Source of the DNA: Desulfovibrio sp.
GTDB lineage: Bacteria; Desulfobacterota; Desulfovibrionia; Desulfovibrionales; Desulfovibrionaceae
Assembly (NCBI GenBank): GCA_003525525.1
Contig: DQED01000346.1
Span: forward strand, 1-8,099
DNA: 8,099 bases
Direction: 5' to 3'
The stretch's first letter is position 1, and the number at the start of each line of letters is the position of its first letter. The translations under genes were made by a program, and so were the position numbers. Below, piece by piece: positions 1 through 5,376 of this stretch. Below the pieces are notes generated by a model. That model was not told the DNA's origin and did no database searches. It saw only the letters and a list, made by a program, of their open reading frames with translations.

Positions 1-1
1 G

Positions 2-112
2 GGCGAAAGCATCCTGGACCCGGAGAACAATCATCACGATTGCCTCCTCGCGACCCAAAAAAACGGGGCAAGCTGCGACTCTCGAGAATTGCGCAGCAGT
101 CTCGTCTTATGA
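2..112 (+). CDS. 3' end of an upstream gene, cut by the window edge (tentative)
   Basis: An open frame enters from the left edge and ends at TGA 110-112, leaving 36 visible codons. Of these, 24 end in G or C, against 15 of 36 in the frame continuous with the next gene, so this frame looks more like coding sequence here. Its stop overlaps the ATG at 109 as ATGA, a common arrangement for translationally coupled genes. The visible C-terminus, which begins GESILDPENNHHD, is not recognised. If the next gene is a phage tail accessory protein, this could be the end of a tail-fibre gene, but that is inferred from position only. Confidence 0.35.
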   Translation, partial: GESILDPENNHHDCLLATQKNGASCDSRELRSSLVL

Positions 113-663
113 AAATAGTCACACGCCATCAGACCGTAATTTCAACCCACTCCGACTCCCAGGACCTTTCAGGCCTCTATCCCGGTTGCCTCATCCTCCC
201 CGTACCCGACGGTACGCCCGTTGTAATCGGGCAGTCCTGGGCAATCGACCTGGACGCAGCCAAGGCGTCGGCCTGCGCGGCCATCGACGCCGCGGCCGAG
301 GTCTTGCGCCAGAAGGTGCTGACGCCGGGCGCGGGCCAGATGGCCGCCTACCAGGCCAAGGAAGCGCAGGCGACGGCCCTGCTTCAGGACCCCACGCCCA
401 GCGAAGCCGAATATCCGGACATCTTCAACGAGATCGGCGTCACCGCGGACAGCGCGGCCGAGGTGGCGGCGGCGGTGCTCGCCGCGGCGGAGAAATGGCG
501 CGATTTCGGCCGGCGCATCGAGCGCGCGCGTCTTGTGGCCAAACGTGCCGTCCAGGCGGCCGTGGATGCCCCGGGCGTTGTCGCGGCGCGCGACGGCGTG
601 GCCTGGACGTCCCTCGCCCGAGGGGCTGCCGCCCGCCTTGAAAAAGCGCGGCGCATGGCCTAG
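109..663 (+). CDS. Probable phage tail-associated protein (tail-fibre accessory type)
   Basis: Protein of 184 residues. The first 45 or so contain a turn-rich stretch around LYPGC and VPDGTPVVIGQ. The rest is strongly helical and rich in Ala, with KASACAAIDAAAE, the segment LTPGAGQMAAYQAKEAQA and a later EYPDIFNEIG. This layout (Ala-rich helix, TPGAGQ-type turn, EYP, second Ala-rich helix) resembles small proteins encoded after tail-fibre genes in Desulfovibrio prophages. That is recognition from memory, not a match. The ATG at 109 was chosen because it overlaps the preceding TGA and because the upstream extension to a TTG at 40 is Arg/Lys-rich with poor codon bias. No strong ribosome site precedes it. 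GC content is clearly lower in the first 130 bases of the gene than in the rest. It could instead belong to a tail-like bacteriocin. Confidence 0.6.
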   Translation: MKIVTRHQTVISTHSDSQDLSGLYPGCLILPVPDGTPVVIGQSWAIDLDAAKASACAAIDAAAEVLRQKVLTPGAGQMAAYQAKEAQATALLQDPTPSEAEYPDIFNEIGVTADSAAEVAAAVLAAAEKWRDFGRRIERARLVAKRAVQAAVDAPGVVAARDGVAWTSLARGAAARLEKARRMA

Positions 664-676
664 GAAAAACGGATAG

Positions 677-702
677 GGCCGTCGACTCCCGGACGACCGG
701 CC
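677..702 (+). other. Imperfect GC-rich hairpin upstream of the first response regulator
   Basis: GGCCGTCG at 677-684 can pair with CGAC and GGCC at 694-702, with one bulged C and a 9-base loop. It lies in the 53-base gap after the phage-like gene. There is no T-run after it, so it is not a standard intrinsic terminator, and at this GC content such pairing can arise by chance. No -35/-10 boxes are recognisable in the gap. Confidence 0.2.
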
Positions 703-708
703 GGCCCC

Positions 709-712
709 GGAG
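709..712 (+). promoter_or_regulatory. Ribosome binding site GGAG for the first response regulator
   Basis: GGAG lies 4 bases before the ATG at 717. The spacing is short but it is the only purine-rich core here, and it supports this start. The receiver fold also begins directly after this Met. Confidence 0.5.
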
Positions 713-716
713 CCCC

Positions 717-1916
717 ATGGAAAAACCGCGCATCATGTTCGTCGACGACGACCAGGAGATCCTGGCGGCGTATGCGCGCGCCTTTCGAAAAACCTACGAC
801 GTCGAGGTCGCGGCCGGGCCGCAGGTCGGCCTGGATATGCTGGCGGCAGGCCTGGACGTGGCCGTGGTCGTTTCGGACCTGCGCATGCCGGGCATGGACG
901 GGGTGGAGTTCCTGGGCCGGGTCAGGGAACTGCGCCCCGATGCCGTGCGCATCATTCTCACGGGGTTTGCCGACATTGCCGTGGCAATGGCCGCGGTCAA
1001 CAAAAGCAAGGTGTTCAGCTTTCTGACCAAGCCCTGCCCCGAGGAGGATCTGGCCGAGGCGCTGCTCGCCGGACTGCGCCAGTACCAGTTGCAGGCCGCG
1101 GAAAAGGAGCTGTTGCGCGGCACGGTGCGCGGCACCATCAAGCTCCTGACCAACCTGCTCGAGATGGTGAGCCCGGAGGCGTTCGGCAAGTCCTCGCGGG
1201 TCAAGCGCCTGACCATGGAACTGGGCGCGTATCTGGGCGTCGAGGACGCCTGGCGGCTGGAACTGGCCGCCATGCTCTCCCAGATCGGCTGCGCCGGCCT
1301 GCCGGCCGACATCCTGCGCAAGGCCTACCGCGGCGAACCCCTGCCCGGGGACAAGGCCTACCAGTTCGCCATGCATCCCAAGGTCGCCGCGGATCTCGTC
1401 GCCAACATCCCCCGCCTGCGCGAAGTGGCGGAAATCATCGCCTACCAGGAGAAACGCTACGACGGCGGCGGGTTGCCCCCGGACGGCGTCAAGGGGGAGC
1501 GCATTCCCCTTGGCGCGCGCATCCTCAAGGTCGCCCTCGATTTCGACACCCTGGAGGCCCTGTACCGGCACAAGCTCCAATCGGACAATGCCGTGACCAC
1601 GAGCCTTGAGCGCATGTACGCCCGGGAGGGCTGGTACGACCCCGAGGTGCTCGGCGCGCTGGAGTCCCTGGCGACCATGCCCGACGGCTACGCGCCCAGG
1701 CTGGTTCCCGGCGAGGGGCTTGCGGCGGGCATGCTCCTCGATCAGGATGTGGCGGACCTCAAGGGCGAGCTGGTGTTCGGACGGGGGCTCGAACTCAACA
1801 CCCTCTCCATCCGCCGCCTGCTCGATCTCGGGGCCGTATCCGGGAAAAAGGCCCGCTGGCGTGTGCTTGTGCCGCCTGCGGAAAAGCTGGCTTTCGCCAA
1901 GATTCTGGACGGATAG
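717..1916 (+). CDS. Response regulator with degenerate HD-GYP domain
   Basis: Cytoplasmic protein of 399 residues. Residues 1-122 form a receiver domain: acidic D10-D12, phospho-acceptor D54 in SDLRMPGMDG, T82 and K105 in LTKPC, so phosphorylation should be possible. Residues 130-310 follow the HD-GYP outline (AAMLSQIGCAGLPADIL, then HPKVAADLVANIPRL, then YDGGGLP, then IPLGARILKVALDFD). The metal-binding HD is S188-Q189 and the usual HHE falls at Q244-K246; H220 is kept, and GYP is GLP. Hydrolysis of c-di-GMP is therefore unlikely. Residues 325-399 are a small C-terminal module (AAGMLLDQDV ... WRVLVP) that, as I recall, accompanies this variant family. It is paralogous to the gene at 5377. 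The neighbouring kinase at 3681 is the probable phosphodonor, by inference from co-location. Automatic tools would probably label it an RpfG-like phosphodiesterase, and the lost residues argue against that activity. Confidence 0.9.
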   Translation: MEKPRIMFVDDDQEILAAYARAFRKTYDVEVAAGPQVGLDMLAAGLDVAVVVSDLRMPGMDGVEFLGRVRELRPDAVRIILTGFADIAVAMAAVNKSKVFSFLTKPCPEEDLAEALLAGLRQYQLQAAEKELLRGTVRGTIKLLTNLLEMVSPEAFGKSSRVKRLTMELGAYLGVEDAWRLELAAMLSQIGCAGLPADILRKAYRGEPLPGDKAYQFAMHPKVAADLVANIPRLREVAEIIAYQEKRYDGGGLPPDGVKGERIPLGARILKVALDFDTLEALYRHKLQSDNAVTTSLERMYAREGWYDPEVLGALESLATMPDGYAPRLVPGEGLAAGMLLDQDVADLKGELVFGRGLELNTLSIRRLLDLGAVSGKKARWRVLVPPAEKLAFAKILDG

Positions 1917-1932
1917 CAAGACCGCTTCGGGC

Positions 1933-1952
1933 GGCGCCCGCGACAGGGCGCC
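1933..1952 (+). other. Perfect 7-bp stem-loop in the gap after the first response regulator
   Basis: GGCGCCC (1933-1939) and GGGCGCC (1946-1952) are exact reverse complements around a 6-base loop. They lie 16 bases after the stop of the preceding gene. No T-run follows, so rho-independent termination is not supported. It could slow 3' exonuclease decay or set differential expression of the first gene relative to those downstream, which is inference. Confidence 0.4.
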
Positions 1953-1955
1953 CAC

Positions 1956-1973
1956 GGCTCAGGCGGCGGAGCC
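1956..1973 (+). other. Second small stem-loop in the same gap
   Basis: GGCTC (1956-1960) pairs with GAGCC (1969-1973) around an 8-base loop, 3 bases after the stronger 7-bp stem. It also has no T-run. The pair of stems takes up about half of the 86-base gap, the longest between any two genes here. The remainder of the gap contains no recognisable promoter. Confidence 0.25.
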
Positions 1974-2002
1974 AGCCGGAAACCTCCAACCAGGCGCACA
2001 GC

Positions 2003-2818
2003 ATGGACTCATCTCCTGGATTCGGGAACGAGGCGGCCGGAACGACGGGCGAACTGTTCAAAGGGGTCTTTTCCACACAGTCCCAGGCATCCATCGGATT
2101 CGGCACGACCAAGCGCAAGGTCAGGCAGAGCATTTTCGTTTTCGCCGAGGAACAGGCGGACGGCTCGTTCGTGGTGCGCAGCCTCAACAAGCATTGCATC
2201 CCTTCGGGCAAGGCGCGACTCGTGACCAGGGAGGAACTGCTCGCGAACTACCTGCCGGAACCTGATCTCTACCTCAACAAGGTCGTGCCCATGATGCGCA
2301 AGGTCCGCGACACCGTGGACGCGGCCGACGCGCATCGCAGCCAGGGCGAGCTCATGTCCGCGGAGTTCGAATACAAAAACGCCCTGCGCGTGGACGAGGA
2401 GCATATCCGCGCCACCTTCGGCCTGGGGCTCACCTATCTCGACCGGGGCGAACTCGACAACGCCAACCTCGTCTGCCGCCGCATCATCACCCTGGAAGCG
2501 GCCTTCGGCGAGGAACACAAGCACCTTTTCAACGAGTTCGGCATCAAAATGCGCAAGCACGGCATGTATGCCCAGGCCCTGCGCTATTACTTCAAGGCGT
2601 ACCGCCTGACCAAGCGCGACGAGCACCTGCTCTACAACATCGCCAGGACCTACTACGAAAAGGAAAAGCTCCGGCTGGCCGGGAAATTTCTGGATATGGC
2701 CCTGGCGCTCGATCCCGGTTTCGCCGAGGCGCAAAACCTCAGGCGCGCCGTCGAAAAGAAACAGGAAGAGGCGCAGCCGTATCCCGAGATTTCCCTGTCG
2801 GGCCGCCTGAGGCGGTGA
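2003..2818 (+). CDS. TPR protein with a conserved-looking N-terminal domain
   Basis: Soluble protein of 271 residues with no signal peptide. Residues 18-100 form a compact N-terminal domain (VFSTQSQASIGFGTTKRK, SIFVFAEE, LNKHCIPSGKARLVTREELL, YLPEPDLYLNKVVPMMR). I recall this domain on TPR proteins of Desulfovibrio, without a known function. From about residue 107 there are four TPR-like helix pairs; the clearest are TFGLGLTYLDRGELDNA, GMYAQALRYYFKAYRL and LLYNIARTYYEKEKLRLAG followed by ALALDPGFAEA. TPRs bind protein partners, so this is a likely adaptor for the receiver or kinase proteins around it. The start at 2003 is the first Met; no strong Shine-Dalgarno sequence precedes it, which may mean weak initiation. 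Its stop overlaps a GTG at 2815, but the next gene probably starts at 2854. Confidence 0.88.
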   Translation: MDSSPGFGNEAAGTTGELFKGVFSTQSQASIGFGTTKRKVRQSIFVFAEEQADGSFVVRSLNKHCIPSGKARLVTREELLANYLPEPDLYLNKVVPMMRKVRDTVDAADAHRSQGELMSAEFEYKNALRVDEEHIRATFGLGLTYLDRGELDNANLVCRRIITLEAAFGEEHKHLFNEFGIKMRKHGMYAQALRYYFKAYRLTKRDEHLLYNIARTYYEKEKLRLAGKFLDMALALDPGFAEAQNLRRAVEKKQEEAQPYPEISLSGRLRR

Positions 2819-2840
2819 CAAGCCGGCCGGAGGGCCGTGA

Positions 2841-2847
2841 AAAGGGG
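2841..2847 (+). promoter_or_regulatory. Ribosome binding site deciding the start at 2854
   Basis: AAAGGGG lies 6 bases before the ATG at 2854. This favours 2854 over the upstream GTG at 2815, which would only add 13 charged residues before the first repeat of the protein. Confidence 0.65.
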
Positions 2848-2853
2848 CGTGGC

Positions 2854-3684
2854 ATGAGTTTTCTGGGGCGCTTTCTCGTGGAGCGGGGAGTCGTGACCGA
2901 AGCGCAGCTCGAAGACGGCCTGCGCTTCCAGCGCGAAAACAACCGCCGCATCGGCGAAGTGGCCATGGACCGCGGGGCGCTCACGCCCGGGCAGGTTCTG
3001 GCCATCCGCGAGCGGCAACGGGACGACCCAAGGCTTTTTGGCGACATCGCCGTGCGCGAGCGCTGCCTGTCCCGGCGCGACCTGGACGCGCTGCTTTTCC
3101 TGCAAAAGGTGCAGCACGTCTATCTCGGCGAGGCGCTGCTCCTGCGCGGGCACATCAGCCGGGAAGGGTACCAGGCGCTCATGGGCCGCCATTACGCCCT
3201 GGGCGCGCAGGGGAAGCTGCCACTGCGTTATCTGCAGGACTTTTTCGCCGACAACAAGGTGGCTGAGACCCTTTTCGCCGCCCTGGCCGGAGCCGTGCGG
3301 CGCTTCGCCGGCCAGCCCCTGGAAGCGCGGGACATCGGCGCGCCCCTCGACTGGGAGGGGTTTGCGCAACGCGCGCTTCTCGTGGGCCGGGTGCCGGACG
3401 GCCGCACTCTGGAAGCGGGACTCGGGTTTTCGGCGTCCCTGGAGGCCGCGCTGGCCGCAGGTCTGGGGGATGCGGCCGGGGGGCGCGGCATGGACGCCGT
3501 TTTCGACGCGGTGCTGCGCGACTGCGGCGATTTGTTGCGCGACGCCTCCCTGTGTCTGGCCGAAGGCCGGGTGGACAGGAAACGGGTGTTCGACCGGCCT
3601 GCCGGGGACGGTCTTTTCGTGCGCGGCATCGCCCCTGCGGGCGAAGCCGCCCTGGCCGTCTGGCTCGAAGAGAGGGCCGGATGA
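2854..3684 (+). CDS. MshEN-like four-repeat protein with a possible CheX-like C-terminal domain
   Basis: Cytoplasmic protein of 276 residues. Residues 3-113 hold four tandem copies of a 24-residue LG..L...G......L...L..Q motif, each separated by 5 residues. The glycines fall at 5, 34, 63 and 92, and the closing Gln at 26, 55 and 84, with His at 113. This exact 24+5 geometry is that of the MshEN domain of GspE/MshE-type ATPases, which binds c-di-GMP. The Arg that often opens the motif is present only in repeat 2 (R32). No ATPase domain follows. Residues 128-276 resemble in order a CheX-like phosphatase fold (FFADNKVAETLF, GLGFSASLEAAL, DAVLRDCGDLLRDA), but the E..N catalytic pair appears to be missing, so this part is tentative. 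The stop overlaps the kinase start as ATGA, implying coupled translation. A role as c-di-GMP-responsive partner of the kinase is inference. Confidence 0.85.
   Translation: MSFLGRFLVERGVVTEAQLEDGLRFQRENNRRIGEVAMDRGALTPGQVLAIRERQRDDPRLFGDIAVRERCLSRRDLDALLFLQKVQHVYLGEALLLRGHISREGYQALMGRHYALGAQGKLPLRYLQDFFADNKVAETLFAALAGAVRRFAGQPLEARDIGAPLDWEGFAQRALLVGRVPDGRTLEAGLGFSASLEAALAAGLGDAAGGRGMDAVFDAVLRDCGDLLRDASLCLAEGRVDRKRVFDRPAGDGLFVRGIAPAGEAALAVWLEERAG
3668..3675 (+). promoter_or_regulatory. Ribosome binding site for the histidine kinase
   Basis: AAGAGAGG lies 5 bases before the ATG at 3681. It settles the kinase start there; a longer in-frame reading from 3552 would overlap the preceding gene by about 130 bases and add only Arg/Gly-rich residues. 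Confidence 0.6.
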
Positions 3685-5342
3685 GCCGCGCCCGGTCGCG
3701 AAAGACGGTTCCCGCCTGCGCGCCCGATCCCCTGGCGCCTTTTTTCCGCGCCTTTTTCGACGCCGTGGATGTCGGCGCATGTTTCCTGGATGCCAAGGGC
3801 CGCGTCCTTGCTGTCAACGCGACCATGCGCGGTTTTTTTCCGTCAAAGGCCTTTGCGGTCGGTGCGCCGTGCGACGAAGGCCCGGACGCCGCGGAAGGGA
3901 TCTGCGCGGGCTGCCCTGCGGGGGAGGTCCTGGCCACGGGAGAAAAAGCCTCCCGCGTGGGCGTCGTGCAGGGCCGGGGCAGCGGCGAACGGAGCCTGGA
4001 GATCGTCTGCCATCCCCTGCGCGACGCGGCGGGAGACCTCGTCGGCTTGGCCGAGATCGTGCGTGACGTGACCCGGCGGCAGACCTTCGAGCGCGAGATG
4101 GCCATGGTCAGCCAGGACATCGAGATGCTGCTCTCCTCCATCCGGTCCATCCTGGTGAGCCTTGACGGCGACAACCGCATCCGGCGCTTCAATGCCAGCG
4201 CCGAGGCCGTATTCGGGCTGGTCTCCGCCGAAGTGGCCGGTCGGGATTTTTTCGACGTCGGGCTCGATTTCGAAGGGGAATGCGTGCGCGACGCCGTGGC
4301 GCGAAGCCGCAGCACCCTCCAGCCCGTGCGCGTGGACGAGGTGCGCTGCCGCATTCCCGGCGGCGACGAGCGGTTGCTCGGCCTCACGGTCAATCCCGTT
4401 CCCGAGCCCGGGGGCGAGGCCGGGGTGCTGCTGCTCGGCCAGGATCTTTCGGAGATCAAGGCCCGGGAACTCAAGGCCCTGCAGGAGCGGCGCATGCAGG
4501 CCATCGGCCAACTGGCCACGGGCATCGCCCACGAGATCAACACCCCCATCCAGTACGTGGGCTACAATGCCGGCTTTCTCGACGAGGCGTTCGGCGAACT
4601 GCTCGCCTTCCTGGCCGCCCAGGCGGCGCTCGCCGACGCGGCCGCGCGCGTCGCCGGCGGCGCGTCGGGTCTCGGCCCGGACGGACAGGCCCTGGCCGAG
4701 GCCCTGGGCCGGGTGCGGGCGCTGGAAACGGAACTGGACATGGACTATCTGCGCCAGGAGGTGCCCCTGGCCATCGCCAACACCCGCAAGGGCATCCGCC
4801 AGGTGTCCGAGATCGTGGCGGCCATGCGCCAGATGTCCCATCCCGGCACCGGGGAGGCGCTTTTTTTCGACATAAACGCCCAGGTGCGCGACATCGTCAC
4901 CATCACGCGCAACGCCTGGAAACAGGCCGCGGAGGTGGAATTATACCTCGCCCCGGAGTTGCCTTTGGTCTATGGTCAACCCCACGAGGTGTCGCAGGTC
5001 CTGCTCAACGTGGTGCTCAACGCCGCCCAGGCGCTAGAGGAGCAGGCGCAGCGGGAACCCTGGAAGCGCGGCCGCATCGTCATCGAAACGACCCTCGAGC
5101 CGGATGCCGTGACGGTGACCGTGGCCGACACCGGGCCGGGCATCGATCCGATCCATGCCGGACGCGTGTTCGACCCGTTTTTCACCACCAAGCCGGCGGG
5201 GAAGGGGACGGGGCAGGGGCTGGCCATCAGCAACGCCATCATGGCCCGCCATGGCGGGTCCATCGATTTCCAAAGCAGGCCGGGGGAAGGGGCGCGATTT
5301 TTCATCCGCTTTCCGTTGGAGGGCGGCGCACGAAAGCCATGA
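3681..5342 (+). CDS. PAS-PAS sensor histidine kinase, cytoplasmic
   Basis: Protein of 553 residues without membrane segments or signal peptide, so it should sense a cytoplasmic cue. PAS 1 is about residues 18-132 and carries a Cys cluster, C64, C75 and C78 (CAGCPAGEVLATGEK), plus C110, as in Cys-bearing PAS domains of anaerobes. PAS 2 is about 145-260 (ILVSLDGDNRIRRFNASAEAVFG). The dimerisation/phosphoacceptor helix has H284 in GIAHEINTPIQYVGYN. An Ala/Gly-rich insert (about 312-360) precedes the second helix. The ATPase domain is complete: N box N443/N447, G1 DTGPGIDP (483-490), F box VFDPFFTTK and G2 GKGTGQGLAIS (507-517). It ends without a receiver, so the phosphate must go to separate proteins. 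The two receivers at 717 and 5377 are the obvious targets. The signal is unknown; redox, metal or a cofactor at the Cys cluster is a hypothesis. Confidence 0.93.
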   Translation: MSRARSRKTVPACAPDPLAPFFRAFFDAVDVGACFLDAKGRVLAVNATMRGFFPSKAFAVGAPCDEGPDAAEGICAGCPAGEVLATGEKASRVGVVQGRGSGERSLEIVCHPLRDAAGDLVGLAEIVRDVTRRQTFEREMAMVSQDIEMLLSSIRSILVSLDGDNRIRRFNASAEAVFGLVSAEVAGRDFFDVGLDFEGECVRDAVARSRSTLQPVRVDEVRCRIPGGDERLLGLTVNPVPEPGGEAGVLLLGQDLSEIKARELKALQERRMQAIGQLATGIAHEINTPIQYVGYNAGFLDEAFGELLAFLAAQAALADAAARVAGGASGLGPDGQALAEALGRVRALETELDMDYLRQEVPLAIANTRKGIRQVSEIVAAMRQMSHPGTGEALFFDINAQVRDIVTITRNAWKQAAEVELYLAPELPLVYGQPHEVSQVLLNVVLNAAQALEEQAQREPWKRGRIVIETTLEPDAVTVTVADTGPGIDPIHAGRVFDPFFTTKPAGKGTGQGLAISNAIMARHGGSIDFQSRPGEGARFFIRFPLEGGARKP

Positions 5343-5376
5343 TGCGATTCGTGCGGCAACAAGGAATTGTGGGCGC

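Noticed and set aside
40..108. TTG start at 40 for the phage-like gene
   Set aside because: The added 23 residues are basic and poorly biased in codon use, and another frame looks more like coding sequence there; ATG 109 overlaps that frame's stop.
717..1916. Labelling the HD-GYP proteins as active c-di-GMP phosphodiesterases
   Set aside because: Both proteins lack the HD and HHE metal ligands, so family resemblance alone does not support the enzyme activity.
660..1955. Minus-strand open frame of 431 codons
   Set aside because: Antisense to the first response regulator, whose motifs are unmistakable; the antisense product has no recognisable domain.
2009..2821. Minus-strand open frame of 270 codons opposite the TPR gene
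   Set aside because: It matches the TPR gene almost end to end in antisense and shows no domain or ribosome site of its own.
3038..4066. + strand open frame of 342 codons
   Set aside because: Out of frame with both the MshEN-like gene and the kinase; Trp/Arg/Pro/Cys-rich composition indicates a shadow frame.
3179..4549. Minus-strand open frame of 456 codons rich in Arg, Ser and Pro
   Set aside because: Composition typical of antisense reading of GC-rich genes; it covers the MshEN-like gene and the kinase start.
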